Assembly: GCA_029721515.1 (NCBI GenBank)
Contig: JAQQSB010001334.1
Span: 1-64,000 of the forward strand
Direction of reading: 5' to 3'
From: Synanceia verrucosa
Taxonomy: Eukaryota; Chordata; Actinopteri; Perciformes; Synanceiidae
Length of the DNA stretch: 64,000 bases
Under the pieces are notes generated by a model, which saw nothing but the letters and a program-made list of their open reading frames with translations, had not been told where the DNA came from and ran no database searches. Shown here in pieces: positions 1 through 11,687 of this stretch; within the stretch, counting starts at the first letter, position 1; the number at the start of each line of letters is the position of its first letter. The position numbers and the translations under genes are program-made.

Positions 1-317
1 AGTAGGGTTTGATTAAGAGAGGTTTTCTAAAACAATAAATGCTAATTGGTAAAGCTTTAAGCGTCTCGGAAAAGTGATGCCAAAAGACATTTGTATGTAT
101 TGTGAATTTGTGTATTGACAGTATGGATTATATGGTAAGAAAAGCCTACATTCATGTCAAATAGACATTTGTGATATAGCATAGAAATGCAAATGAATAA
201 ATTATTGTGAGGAAATGTGTTTAATAAAGCATTTTATTCAGGAAGCTGAAGAGAAACTCACGTCTCCGTCTCTGTTCCTTCATACTGTTTTACAGCGTCA
301 CCTGGAGCCAGAGAAGA
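1..317 (+). repeat. LTR-like repeat end, cut by the window edge
   Basis: This stretch is nearly identical, in the same orientation, to 18449-18766. Both copies carry an AATAAA polyadenylation signal followed by a conserved tail ending TTTTACAG. A third copy of the tail alone is at about 17988-18050. The layout (AATAAA, then a fixed short tail) resembles the R-U5 end of an LTR, but no full LTR pair can be shown here. The left boundary lies outside the window. Confidence 0.6.
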
Positions 318-1884
318 CACATTGCCTGTGAGGTGAAAGTTAAAATGACATCCTTCATTCATGCTGTAGGGGGGATCATGGATCACAGGGTGCCTAATCC
401 TGACATTTCAAGCCCCAAGAAGAAGAAGTAGAGGACCTGACGTCACCTGAGCGAACATTCAGCGACAGCTCCATGCTATTCGTTTGAGCGACACAACTTT
501 CCAATGCAGCACCAGCCATTGTTCCAAACTAAACTTTCAGAGCATGGTTGGATTGCAAACATCGGAAGTTGCGTCGTAGATCCATCGTTGAGCGTGAGTA
601 GCTCTTGAAGTTAACTTACTTGAACCTTTTAGAGGCTTGTACCACAGATCACTTTGAACAGAGGGAGGGGACTATGACACCATCTATCAGCACCCATCCT
701 CAGTAGTGACCTCCATCCCCAGAAACCAACAACAGTATCCATTTCACACCTGGTGCAGATCACCTTAACAGCTTTCACTTAAGGGTGGGTGGACAGCGAC
801 TCCCACAGTAATAGTATGTGACTCTAACGATTAGAACTGAAGAAGCCTCTTGGATGAAAGTGAGACACATCTTCAACAAACCTCAAAGCAAAGTCCAGTT
901 GTGGCTCTTTTTACAACATTTAATTTGAAAAAGATTTTCCATAACAGAGAGCAGACCAAGCCCTTCACATCCTAAATCAAAGCAGACAGCATTCTATTAT
1001 GGATGCCCCAGATTAACCGATAACCAAATTTATCTCTTTTCAAAGTCGGCTCAGAAATCTCTATATTTCATATTTACTCCACATTATTAAAACAAGTAAA
1101 ACTCATTTTTATTTCTCCTGTCTTAATGCAGTTTATATATCTATTAGGAATACTGTTAGAACTAAAGACTATTTATACTACGTCAAAATAATTTACCATT
1201 GTTGATGAAGTTCAAACCTACAGAGAGAAACTGCACTGGATTTCACTAGTTCATTGCCTCCCTTACTTGGCCACATGACAACCAACACAAAGCCCTCCCA
1301 TCCATATCACCAAAAAATAAAGATAATTTGAATGTCAGCCAGTGGACATATGCAAGAAAATATATTTGCACGTGCACCATTAAATTTACCAAAGACATGA
1401 CTGGCATCCTTCAAGTCCATATCAGAAAAAGACAATTGAAACTACGTCCAGTCAGAGATGAGCATGTTAACTGCAGCAGGAGATGTTCAAGAGAGCTACA
1501 CAGTATTGTTGCCACACTGCCTCCTACCGTCTGAATGCAGTGTTACAAACTTCAGGCCTCATATGGTGAAATCATATAGTTTCTTAAGCGATGCTAAGAC
1601 TGGGAATGGTCACCCAAGTCAACACAGCATGGTTTGACTTGATGCATGTAAAAATATCAGTGGAAAAACCTCTTTATATTTTGTTTACCAATCTCTCAAT
1701 GTCGACAACATTACAGAGGCGAGCGTTGACTTGAGAAGGCCAGGAGCTGGACTACCACATTCTGTGGTGTTAGCCATGTCCGACAACCTCACAGCGTCTT
1801 TCACCATCACCTGCAGCTAAGAAGGGACAAAGAGAGCCAGCCTACCTGAGAAGTGAATATGTCCCAAAATTCAACAAACTCCAT
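318..1884. other. No recognisable feature
   Basis: I see no convincing coding exon, RNA gene or known repeat in this stretch. It is AT-rich. A CRE-like TGACGTCA occurs near 438, but nothing around it indicates a promoter. Confidence 0.4.
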
Positions 1885-1967
1885 CGTTGTCGGCAGGATT
1901 TGAACTCTGCATCTGGAGACCCCAATGGATTTCTAGTCCATCGCCTTAACCACTCTGCCACGACAAC
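1885..1967 (-). tRNA. tRNA-Ser(AGA), slightly decayed
   Basis: Read on the minus strand this folds as a class II tRNA with the long variable arm of tRNA-Ser. The acceptor halves GTTGTCG and CGACAAC pair perfectly. The A box TGGCAGAGTGG is canonical and the anticodon loop contains AGA. An extra base in the T arm (GCAGAG before TTCAAAT) disrupts the usual 5-bp T stem, and the variable arm pairs poorly. It is therefore probably a pseudogene or weakly functional. A plus-strand reading frame through it is spurious. Confidence 0.8.
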
Positions 1968-3016
1968 ACACCATCTTTTGCCATCATATTGCAAAAAAAA
2001 AGCGAAAAAGCGGCGTCCACTCTACCCACTGAGCTACAGCCACCCCCATAGGACCTGGATGAAGCTGCTAACTAAGCTAGCTGCCTCGGTTCTCCATGTA
2101 AACTTTAGAGGAGCTGCTCCATAACTTTGATGAAAGTAACTCTTAGTTGAAAAGACTATTTTAACACAGCATTTCAATACAGCTTCTCCTAAATCTTCAT
2201 TACCTAAATTAGTGAATATTACTGACAACACAGGTTACTCATTCAGATCACTTCTTCTGGTTAATTCAGCACATAAACCATCTTACCTGGGTTAGGGTTA
2301 CCTCTTGATCACAAAGCCAAGTTACTGAAGGCCAACTTATAGTACTCCGTAAAAGTGCCGTGCGTGAATGGAGAGCCTCTCTGTCCTCTCCGGGCGCAGG
2401 AATTTTTTTTTTTAACTGTCCGTCAATCCATCAGGGAAGACAGAGACGACAAAGGCTGTGATTGGTCCTCTGGTTACACCCCTGTGAGGTAATGCAGCCC
2501 TCTCCCTACACAGAAACAGACAGGTCATCTCTGCAGCAGCGAACAGGACCCAGAAACTAAAGTATCGATTAGCCTTGTGAAAGGCAAGTCAACACATTAA
2601 ATCTGCTCAAAATATCCATTTAACTCATTTAGTCCAATTATGACTTGGGTATATTTCCACCAAGAACATACTGAAAGTTGTTGGTTTGTGTTACGCTCTT
2701 ATCCGATTTTGTGTTGAGAAGGAAGAGGGAGAGGTTTTAAATACTGAAAGCAACCAACTTCTATCTCCCCTCACAAATTATTAAATCATAAAATATTATT
2801 TCCCTTGCTTTTATCTGCAATATTAAGGCAAATTGCTTCACTTTCCAGGGATGTGCATTTCACCACATGGGTGCAGAACCTGCATCCCGACGGCGGAGAA
2901 CTGTGAGGGCTCGAGGGTCTCCATAGCTACGGAGTCGGATAACGTGTGCATTATCCCGGAGCCTCTTCAGCCTTGATTCAGATTACTTTAGCTGGTTATT
3001 AAACACATAAACCATC
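1968..3016. other. Mostly unrecognised; short SINE-like piece near 2010-2060
   Basis: A fragment around 2010-2060 matches the tRNA-derived SINE head at 22840-22880 (minus orientation; shared words CTACCCACTGAGCTACAGCC). The rest shows no gene or repeat that I recognise. Confidence 0.4.
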
Positions 3017-3090
3017 ATCCCCTGGGTAGGCTCGAACCACTAAACTTTCAGTAAACAGCCGAACAGGTTAGCCAACTGCACCACACAGAC
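3017..3090 (-). pseudogene. tRNA-Asn(GTT) relic
   Basis: On the minus strand the sequence follows tRNA-Asn, with anticodon GTT, a T-arm reading GTTCGAGCC and a 3' region ending CCCAGGG. The acceptor halves (GTCTGTG and CAGGGGA) no longer pair along the whole stem and the anticodon stem carries mismatches. A better-preserved paralogue is at 24052-24125, inside the same type of duplicated block. Confidence 0.7.
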
Positions 3091-3548
3091 TTGAGAAGCA
3101 AAAGATTAGCATGCAAGCATTAAGCCCATACACTAAACACTACACATGATGAGCCTGATGATAGTTACTGTTACTAATGATGGACTTAAGCATACTTCCA
3201 GATAGTAAACAGTTTCCTGCCTTCATTCAGTATATATAATTACATCTGAGCTGAGCCTCACCTGGTCCACACACCTCTCACCAAGTGGGAAGACCCAACA
3301 GGACTTTTTACTTCCTCAGGAAGATAAAACAAGCTGTCCTCCTCCAAACCTGCTGATGAACTGTTTGGGATGTGAACCAGAGTGAACAGGACAGGAGGAG
3401 AGAACAGTTCTCCATCTGAGGAGATGGAGCTCATCCTGTTCCAGTCTGGCTGCCTTGTACTGGGACAAGATCTCCTCAGCTCTCTGCTAACCTGCTCTGC
3501 AGTGATGGTGCAGTGGACAGAGGACTGGCACATCTAGTTGTTGGGGAT

Positions 3549-4526
3549 TCATTTCACAAAGCAGGTTCAGCAAACTCTGAGTGTAACCTGAACTCTGAGT
3601 TGATCTACTCTGAGATAAGAAAACTCTGAGTTTCCGGTTCCCAGATCAGCTGATTTGTGTAGGTTTAATCAACTCGGAGTAGTTTCACCTTCAGTTAAAC
3701 CACGGCTACACCACAGAAATAAAAGCCAGCATCAGTAGAAACCCTGATTTGACGAGTCATCATGGCAACAGGAAGTGGAGGGCTGCCGTTTTTCACCCCA
3801 CTTGAATTGGAGATCTTAATGTGCTCATATGGTGAGTTTGAACATGTTTTTAGAAAGAAGTGAAACACCATTTTCACCACAGCTGCAAAAGAGAGGCAGC
3901 GTGGGACAACAGTTGCTGCCGTGGTCTGGTGCGTAAGTTGATATGTAGTCCTTTGCAATCACAATAATAATATTACAGAGGAAAACTGTTTGAATGGTAA
4001 ACTATAGAACACATCTCTGACTTAATGGTCACTAAAATGTTTTCTAAGATCACAATGTCAAATATTCCACAATTAAATATTCTAAAAAATTTTTTTGCAG
4101 TCAAATCTAGGTACACGTGTACAAATTAGCATGTACAATCTCGATCTTCATCCACTGGATCATTAGTGAAAGGACATGTCAGTTTGATAGATGCCAAAAC
4201 TGACACCTGCTGACTGAATGAATGAATGAATGAATGAATGAATGAGAAATCAAACAGTGTGTGTGGTTGGAAACAGACAGAGAGAAACTTCCAGGTTCAT
4301 TGAGAAAACCCTGGCCCGACCAGGTTGGCTTCATAGAGTTAGTTACTACATTAACTTTGGCCGAGAGCTTAAGTTACCTCTCTCTCTGGGAGGCAGGCTA
4401 GGTCCTCTCCTCTTTCTCTGGTTTAAGTTACCTCCCCTTTTAGAAATGGAAAACTCAGAGTTTCCCTCATTTCAGGGTTAACAGACTCAGAGTTTTCACT
4501 AAACCTGCTTTGTGAAACAGAACCCT
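3549..4526 (+). mobile_element. PIF/Harbinger-type non-autonomous element
   Basis: The termini are inverted repeats sharing TTTCACAAAGCAGGTT, each followed by repeated AACTCTGAGTT words. The paralogous block at about 56020-56045 reads straight through the insertion point, giving an approximate empty site. Inside is one exon of a Myb/SANT-like protein typical of Harbinger elements (3763-3932); no transposase is present, so the element is an internally deleted derivative. A GAAT microsatellite sits at about 4217-4243. A second copy is at 21846-22728. Confidence 0.7.
3763..3932 (+). pseudogene. Harbinger Myb/SANT-like protein, exon 1 relic
   Basis: The frame opens with ATG and reads FFTPLELEIL about ten residues in, then a helix-rich stretch ending in RKK, and it stops at TGA before NTIFTTAAAKER. 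In Harbinger elements this accessory protein binds DNA through a SANT/Myb fold and helps transposase enter the nucleus. A splice-donor-like GTAAGT follows at 3933. The premature TGA lies where related proteins usually carry serine. The copy at 21846 has the same TGA plus frame damage. Confidence 0.65.
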
Positions 4527-5263
4527 GGTTTTCAACTCCCGAATGAAAATGACTGTTTAGAGGCAGCAGTAAGCTCAGTCCTTGGAGAACAGAGCCGTAT
4601 ATATAAGTACCGACAACTAGTGTTTTACTGTTGTGTAGTAAAAATTGCATACACTAAACACACTGACTACCTTTGGACCAATCCACGACAGAGTTCAGTA
4701 CAATTCTTTTTGTTATAATTCTGCTGATTCAAATGAGTTCCGTTAAATAAATGCTGACATGTTTATGTTCATTTTTACTATTTGGCTCATTTGACTGTGG
4801 TCACCACCCCTCGTAACTTTCACAAACAAATCAAGAAAGTTAGGAGCAAGGCACAGCAGCTGCTCTGTTGTGTGCTGCTTCAATGAGCACAGGAGCTATT
4901 TTTCTCTGTTTTACCCTGTAAGCGTGCTTTCTGCAGCTCCACCGGAGGTCTGGGGCTCGGTTCACACGCGGCAATCGTTCTGGTCTGGCTCGGCCGCCAC
5001 GGCAGCAGTAACGGGCTCCAGTTAGCAACAATAGCTGCCAGCGTAACGGACCTCCGGTTGGTGCAAAGCTTTGAAGGATTCTGGTGGTCCTTGAAATTAA
5101 TATCAGGAACATTCAGCATAAGCTCTGTGAGCACAAAGGCTCATTGAAGCTAGTGTTATACACTTATTTATAATTTGGGTGACTGACTACTGTAGCTGTA
5201 TTGTGACCCCAATACCCTCTTTAGCCACTGCCATATCAAGAAGTAAACAGAAGCACATGGTAA

Positions 5264-5264
<1 letters not shown>

Positions 5265-5301
<37 letters not shown>

Positions 5302-5471
5302 CCTCTTTCAGAGAGAGGCGTGGTCAGACACAGCTCAGGGTTATTTAAAGGTACAGACACAGAAACAGCCTGTTCTCAGCAGAGCTCAATACAGTGATTT
5401 TTAACTGGCTGCAATTCAGGACCAGGGCTGAGTTTACACACTTTGAATACAATATTGTTGGACTAAGACCT

Positions 5472-5524
<53 letters not shown>
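5265..5524 (+). repeat. GA and TA microsatellites
   Basis: A (GA)n tract occupies about 5269-5298 and a long (TA)n tract about 5470-5523. The TA tract provided the target of the Tc1 element that begins at 5523. The paralogous block has the GA tract (near 56890) but no TA expansion. Confidence 0.9.
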
Positions 5525-5527
<3 letters not shown>

Positions 5528-7153
5528 TCATGGAAAAAATTATTAGACCACCCTTGTTTTCTTCAATTTCTTATTTCATTCTAATATCTAAGTACCACTA
5601 AGCGTATAATACAGTAGACACAACAAAAAATGCAGCTAGTCACATAATGCTTTATAATCCCTATTTGACATTCTTAAAAGCAATTGATTCCCAGGGTATA
5701 TAAGAGGCCTTTCATGTCACAAACAGCACTGCACATGCAAAGGCCTAGAGTGAATTCCTACTTACATTCAAGCCGTAGCACAACTCAAGTTGTCAGCTCT
5801 CACATAATGCCTAAAACAAAGAGTATTGGTGTGAAACAACAAAGGCAGCCATCTTAGCACTGCTAGAAATTGGCATGAGTGAGAGACAGGTAAGCAGAAA
5901 AACTGAAGATCTCAAGACAGCGTTCATTCCAACAAAAAAAAAACAAGCTGAACATGGCACTACCAAATTGCTGCTACCTGGCCGTGGCAAGAAGGCGTCT
6001 TTCTACCGCGAGATGACCGTGTGCACTCATCCGTTCCTGTGTCAGGAATCGTCGTCAGACCTCCAGGGACCTTAAAAATGAGTGGGCACTGTCGAGAAAT
6101 GTGACTTGCTCGGCAAGGACAGTTGAAACCGACTTGTTGAAGCTGGTTTGAAAATTCACTACAGGCACATAAGAAGCCCTTCATCAATGAAAGGCAGAGG
6201 AAGGCCCGGTTACTCTTTGCTCGAGACCACAAGGATTGGACTGTTGATGATTGGGCTAAGGTTCTCTTTGGTGTTGAATCAATTTTGAATTGATGCCCAC
6301 TCCAGCCAACTTACTGGTTAGGAGGAAGCCTGGAGAAGCTTACAACCAGACTGTCTTGCCCTACAGTCAAAACATGGGGGTGGATCAGTCATGATCTGGG
6401 AGTTGTTTCAGTCTGAGTGGAACAGGGCAAATGCAATTGTGTGAAGGCCAGACCAGGTCAGGTCTAAGTACAGGACTACCCTTGAAAAACAGTCTTCTTC
6501 CATCAGCTGGAAAACTCTTTCCTGCCTCCCGAATGACTGGTTTTCCAACAAGACAATGCCCCTTGCCACGGCAAGGTCAGTTAAAGCCTGGATGGAGAAC
6601 CACAACATTAGCACCATGCCTTAAGCCTGCTCAATCACCAGATCGTATTAATCCACTTGAAAACCTGTGGAAAATCATCAAACTCAAAATGGAGAACCAC
6701 AAGCCCAAAAACAAAGAAAATTTGTTTGAATTTTCCAACAGGAATGAGCTGCTGTGACAGCAGAACAATGTCAGAAGCTGGTGGAGAGCATGCCAAGACG
6801 CATGTGGCTGCAGTCATCAAAAAACAATGGTTATGCAATCAAGTATTAACTCTTGTGTGTATCATGTGTTCAAAGCAAACAGAAAAGAAAACATGGAATG
6901 CTTAAAAAGTAGTGTTTTTAGCGGTACAATCACCATAGCTATTGATGTAAAATTTAAGTAATTTTGGTTATTATCAAAGAAAACCATGGACAATGAATAA
7001 TCCTTAGTTCTTAAATTAAACTCTCATGAGCTATTTTTGTTATTATCATTATAATTGTCAAACAAAATGTACCTTTAGTTAGAGCCAGGCATTAAAATTA
7101 ACAAGAAATTGAAGAAAACAAGAGATTGGTCTAATAAATTTTCCATGACTGTA
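5523..7153 (+). mobile_element. Tc1/mariner element, Tc1-like, 1.63 kb
   Basis: Inverted terminal repeats of about 50 bp begin TACAGTCATGGAAAA on the left and match the reverse complement at 7104-7153. It lies in TA-rich DNA, as expected for TA-targeting Tc1 elements. The interior holds one decayed transposase frame. The paralogous block near 57085-57110 lacks the element, so insertion followed the duplication, or the element was lost from the other copy. Confidence 0.9.
5807..6905 (+). pseudogene. Tc1-like transposase, multiply broken
   Basis: The likely start is ATG at 5807. The N-terminal helix-turn-helix region is visible as LLEIGMSERQVSRKTED around 5855-5905. The second catalytic Asp block reads QQDNAPCH near 6546-6570, and the third-acid block reads SPDRINPLENLWK around 6637-6675 in a different frame. 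At least two frameshifts and several stops break the frame, so no functional transposase is possible. Family length is about 340 residues, which fits the space available. Confidence 0.85.
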
Positions 7154-7250
7154 TATATATGTAGGTCAACTCTATATATGTCACTTTTAATACATGCTTG
7201 AATATTTTGGGTTCAAATATTATCATTCTCATATTATCATAAGAGCAGAG

Positions 7251-7318
7251 CATGGTACACCACACCTGCATGATGAGCTCATGGTGGATGTAGGTCCTGG
7301 GTTCAATCCCTGGCATTT
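7251..7318 (+). pseudogene. tRNA-Ala-like relic
   Basis: The 3' half (GGTCCTGGGTTCAATCCCTGGCAT) matches the T arm and acceptor region of the tRNA-Ala(TGC) relic at 10912-11004. The anticodon and D-arm half is scrambled. Its paralogue lies at about 57197-57263. Confidence 0.5.
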
Positions 7319-8226
7319 TAACACTTCTTATGTTCACATTAAAGGAGAAGCTCTGATGGCTCTGAGCCATTTGAACAACACAGCTGCTTCCTCCTGCAGT
7401 CATGGGAGAAGACAACCAGAATACACTTCTGAATGGGTAGTTTTATTTTGAAAAACTCCCAGACAGCTCAGTGGAGACATCAAACATAACATGGACCTTA
7501 TGAAAAACAGAATTAAAATATCACTTTAAGTATTTCCAGCTTGAGTTAGCATCTATGAGCTAAACATGCTGCAAGCTATGCTATGTTTGTGCAGCTAATC
7601 AGATGGATGCTAACGGCTAACAGGCTAAAGCTACTATTTAGCAGATGATCAAGTCTCCACAGACCTGAGGATGAAACTAAATGAAGAAGTTAACTACAGG
7701 GCCTTGTTAAATGGTGGTCATCAGGCCAGCTGACTGCAGATCAGTCAACATCAATGAAGACTCTGGTCTATGAGACAAACTCTGGTTGGCCATTTGAGCT
7801 TGTCAACTGGACATCATTGATCATTCCCTGAAAAGAACTAATCAATGTTAATATGAAGAGCCGCTTAATTGCTGGGTGTATTATTGCTGGTGTATTATAG
7901 AAATTTGAGATTTTAAAAGCAATCACTTGGCAGTACGCCTATTGTACAAGAATATAGGTGTTTTCTTTCTTTTTGTGTTTCTTTACATAAGTAATTGTAG
8001 CATTAACTACACACCTTTTTAGATTTTAATAAAATCACTCAATTATTAACAATTAACTGATGTAACTATTGGTTGTCATTAGCTGTTATTTTTTATAATA
8101 TTTTTAAAGTAAGAGTAATATTTGCATATTATACACCCATTTACAGCATGATGTGTATTTACAATATTATTAAACTGGATGGGCTTTATTGATCTCAGAG
8201 GGAATTTCTGTAGAAAAGTCACTGCA

Positions 8227-8305
8227 TGGATTTGGACATCGTAGCCTTTGATCTGGAGTCAGACATGCTACCACACACACATTGTACCAAAAAGAGTCTC
8301 TTTCA
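8227..8305 (-). pseudogene. tRNA-Trp(CCA) remnant
   Basis: The anticodon-arm segment (minus strand GTCTGACTCCAGATCAAAG) matches tRNA-Trp, but the D-arm side is replaced by an ACACAC tract and the T arm is degenerate. The paralogue at 58010-58079 is clearer. Confidence 0.5.
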
Positions 8306-8686
8306 CAGGACTGCAAACTTGACAAACCTTGGAGAGGCAGACCAGAGGTCACCTGGTGGGATTTCCAGCAAGTCAAATGAAAAAAGTTATTATATAAATT
8401 TCAATGGCCGGCCCCCCCATTGCAGGCAAAATGTAAGTTTATACTGCTTTCACATAAAATTATGCATTTCAGTGACATTTTTGAAAGTGAGCTGTCTTAT
8501 AAACTGTGGACAAAACTAGAATAGCCAATAGGCTAATGTTCTGGAACTTTCATCACATGAACCACTAACAGACCCACTCTCGCCTATGAAACAACTGGAG
8601 CCTCTGGAACAATATCAACAACAAACATGGAGATATCATAGCAAGAGAGTGTCTGCACAGACCCAGAAGAAAGCAGACAGTGGTGT

Positions 8687-8762
8687 GGTTCCATGGTATA
8701 ATGGTTAGCACTGTGGACTCTGGATTCCAGTGATTCATGCGTTCGAATTCTCAGTGGAACTT
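8687..8762 (+). tRNA. tRNA-Gln(CTG), probably a pseudogene
   Basis: The acceptor starts GGTTCCA and closes TGGAACT (one G-U pair). The A box (TGGTATAATGGTTAGCA) and the anticodon-loop word GACTCTG are those of tRNA-Gln(CTG). The anticodon stem has an extra base (TGGATTCCAG), and the T arm reads GCGTTCGAATTCT, one base off a proper stem. The paralogue at 58432-58502 carries TTG instead. Confidence 0.7.
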
Positions 8763-9153
8763 GTTTTTAAACATGAGTCCAACTTTTAAGAATGCAGCCT
8801 TTTTCTAATGTTCCATGTCAGGTTTTGGTTGGTATTCAGACTGAAAACAGTGCTTTGTTGGAGTGCACCTTGTTTCAGCTTCCAGCTTTCAGAGACCTGA
8901 AGCAACTAAGACTTTCTCTGTCTTCTACCAAAAATACATCTCCAAACTTAATGGTATTGACAGCGGGGAAACGGGTTTGAGTTAAGTGATGGACGACATT
9001 TTTGCCTTCTGTCTTGTACTCATCAGAAATGAGTTTTCACTGACATTTGACCTCCAGTAGCTGAAGTTAGAGTCAATGGTGTTCATTGAGCAACGGGCAG
9101 TGCGCTGAACAGTTACATTCATCAAAACTTCTACCAAAATTTGTTATGTTGCA

Positions 9154-9241
9154 GTCAGGATGGTCGAAAGTGTCCAAGGCATTGGGCGCTAAGCTCGCAG
9201 TCTCTCTCTGAGGCCGTGGGTTCCAAACTCTACTCCTGACA
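9154..9241 (+). pseudogene. tRNA-Leu relic
   Basis: The 7-bp acceptor stem GTCAGGA/TCCTGAC is perfect and the length (88 nt) and long variable arm fit tRNA-Leu. The A box is damaged (GGTCGAAAGTGTCCAAGG) and the anticodon arm no longer forms a clean stem (GGGCGCTAAGCTCGC). The B box reads GGTTCCAAACT rather than GGTTCGAATCC. The overall pattern is closest to tRNA-Leu(CAG). Confidence 0.65.
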
Positions 9242-9479
9242 GTGTGAGCTTTGCAATGCAGTTGTTGTAAGAAAAGACAGAAAAGTCAAGAATTCTCTCT
9301 GTGTTGGATCTGTGTTGGGTTTTCCAGTACAGAAGCTGCATTTTTGACAACCTGTCTGAGATGGCAGCATGTCTGTATGCATTTCAACAATTGTTTGAAA
9401 CAAGTTTTTCAAAAGAAGTTCTTGAGTTTCACATCCTCCATGAATGTTTAGCCTACTAAATGACTCCAAGTTTGCCGGG

Positions 9480-10190
9480 TAAAAGGATCTGAGTTCAAAT
9501 CTCAGTAAACCTCAATTTAAGCTTGAGTCCAATGTTAAGAATGCAGCTTTTCCATGTTCCATGTCAACCTTAAACTTGGTACTCAGACTGAATACACTGC
9601 TTTGTTGGAGGTCACCTTTTTCATCTGCCATTGAGATCTGGAAACAACTAAGATTTTATCTATCTTCACCAAAAACATCTCCAAATGTAAAGCTATACTC
9701 TGTCATTCTGTTCAGAAACACTTTTTGTTATATAGGGTGAAATGGTCCTTTTAAAAACGAATGAAAAGAATCAGACCTCTGTGGCAGCTGCAGGAATGTA
9801 AAACTCTGACCAATCCCTGCACATTACAAATGGAAAGAACCAATCAGATGCCTCTTCATGTCTCACATTCCTGCTCATGTCTCCCCTCTGTCCCTCCCTC
9901 CTCCCCACTGTTCCTGGAAATATCCAGCACACTCCCTCTGCAGAAATACAGAGTTAGCAGGACAATCTTGTTCTGTAGGGAACAATGGCAGAGAAAATGC
10001 AGCCAAAAATACCACTTCCAGCATTATTTCTGATGGCTCACCCTGCTAAACAGGCAAAGAGAAGAAAGAGGAGGCAGAAACAGCTGCAACAAAACTCTGG
10101 ATGAAGCTAGAGAGGACAAACCAGAGTGAACATCGGTGGAGACACTGAGACATCTGAAGGTACTGAAAAGTGATGCAAGAAGTTGTTTTC
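9480..10190 (+). repeat. Dispersed repeat related to 30825-31345 and 58490-58700
   Basis: The first 230 bases match the sequence downstream of the tRNA-Gln copies (8765-8990 and 58490-58700). A T-arm remnant (GAGTTCAAATCTCAGT) shows that a tRNA-Gln once stood directly upstream. The rest (9700-10190) matches 30825-31345, including GAAACACTTTTTGTT and ACATCTGAAGG. No gene is apparent. Confidence 0.6.
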
Positions 10191-10389
10191 TTCCTGTTAG
10201 ACAGGTAATTATTTTTTCAGCTTCGGGAGGAGTTATTCCCTGTCAATGAAATATGTAATTTTTGTGATCGTCTCCAACTTCCCGCTTTGATTTATGTGGT
10301 GTATACCGTCTCTGTAGCTCCAACTACCATCTCCCAGGAGCCCCAACATTACTCACAGGCTGCAGGAGGCCGCAATCAGTGACCCAAGC

Positions 10390-11010
10390 TGAAAAACCAC
10401 TTTGATGTAAAAATATGTCAGTGGCACTCAATGAATTAACAATGATTGTATGAACAACCAGAGTTTGTCTCTTAGACCAGAGTCTTCATGATGTTGACTG
10501 ATCTGCAGTCAGCTGGACACCATTTAACAAGCCCTGTAGTTAACTTCTTCATTTAGTTTCATCCTCAGGTCTGTGGAGACTTGATCACTGCTAAATGGTA
10601 GCTTTAGCCTGTTAGCCATTAGCATCCATCTGATTAGCTGCATGAACACGCTTAGCTTGTAGCATGCTCAGTTCATCGATGCTAACTCAAACTAGAAGTA
10701 CTTAAGTGATATTTTAATTCTGTTTTTCATAAGGTTCATATTACGTTTGATGGCTCCACTGTGCCGTCTGGGAGTTTTTCAAAATAAAACTACCACTTCA
10801 GAAGTGTATTCTAGTTCTTCTCCATGACTGCAGAAGGAAGCAGCTGTGTTGTTCAAATGGCACAGTGAGTGACAACAGAGCTCTCTCTTTTAATGTGAAT
10901 ATAAGAGGTACTGGAAATGCCAGGAATTGAACCCAGGACCTCATACATGCAAAGCATGCAAAGCACACTACATGCAAAGCACACTACCACTGAGCTACAT
11001 CCCGATGACA
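10390..11010 (-). repeat. Inverted third copy of part of the duplicated block
   Basis: The reverse complement of this stretch matches 7250-7760 and 57197-57730. Shared landmarks are CTCCACAGACCTGAGGATG, the GCTAACAGGCTAAAGCT segment and the tRNA-Ala at its start. It sits only about 2 kb beyond copy 1, in the opposite orientation. Confidence 0.65.
10912..11004 (-). pseudogene. tRNA-Ala(TGC) relic with internal duplication
   Basis: On the minus strand it reads GGGATGTAGCTCAGTGGTAG, then the anticodon region GCTTTGCATG, then GGGTTCAATTCC. This is the tRNA-Ala(TGC) pattern. The anticodon arm is expanded: the word TGCTTTGCATG is repeated in tandem, adding about 20 nt, so the molecule cannot fold as a normal tRNA. 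Confidence 0.75.
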
Positions 11011-11125
11011 TCACAACAAACCACCATAATACCAATCACTGCTGAAATGTAGGCCACACATGACTCTTGCTGATTTTCATACACAAAATCAAAGCAACAC
11101 TATACTATCACTGGAGGAAAAGGAC

Positions 11126-11197
11126 TGTGATTACTGGGAATCAAACTCAGATCAACTGCTTGGAAGGCAGCCATGCCCACCACTATACCACCATCAT
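11126..11197 (-). pseudogene. tRNA-Gly(TCC) relic
   Basis: The minus strand reads TGGTATAGTGGTGGGCATGG, then CTGCCTTCCAAGCAG with the TCC anticodon in a perfect anticodon stem, then GAGTTTGATTCCC. The acceptor halves (ATGATGG and TAATCAC) have two mismatches and the T stem has one, so this is probably a pseudogene. Confidence 0.75.
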
Positions 11198-11687
11198 GGG
11201 TCAAAAAGACAGTTTCCACAAAGTCTGCAATTTATCTGCAAATTGAGACTAAAAAGTTCCAAAACATCCTGCCTCATCCCAGAAGGTTCTGACTGACCAC
11301 AGACCAGTTGCAGTGACTTCATACATCATCTCCTCAGATCCCAGGTTCACCATGCACTCAATCTACAGTTTAAGTACCAGGAGAGGATGGGGTGAAATGA
11401 TGCTATCCTACAGTATATCAATACAAGAAAATTGGAGAAAAAATACATCAGAAGTGGGATTGAAAACACATTCCTATTCAGCGTTCAGAAGCCCCACTAT
11501 AGAGAAAAGACTTCAGTCTTTGAGCAAGGTGCCTCAAACTACTCTGCCATTCTGAAACAACAACTATCAAACAACACTGTTGAATAACTTAATATATTCT
11601 GCAATTTTCTAAATCTCAGTTGCCTCAAACAATCAGAGGTCCTTACTAAAGATAGCATTGAAATACAGTAGATGATTATGTTCAAAA

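Larger units (their letters stand above)
3085..8990 (+). repeat. Segmental duplication, copy 1 (paralogue of 55565-58780)
   Basis: Apart from two transposon insertions, this region can be followed block by block through 55565-58780 in the same orientation. Matching landmarks in order are: the AACACTACACA segment, the GA-rich segment near 3400, the GTATAT segment near 4600, the GA microsatellite near 5270, the GGTTCAATCCCTGGCAT segment near 7300, the tRNA-Trp relic near 8250 and the tRNA-Gln near 8690. Copy 1 is longer because it holds a Harbinger derivative (3549-4526) and a Tc1 element (5523-7153). Confidence 0.75.

Noticed and set aside
2285..2305. Telomere-like GGGTTAGGGTTA word
   Set aside because: There is a single short occurrence, not an array.
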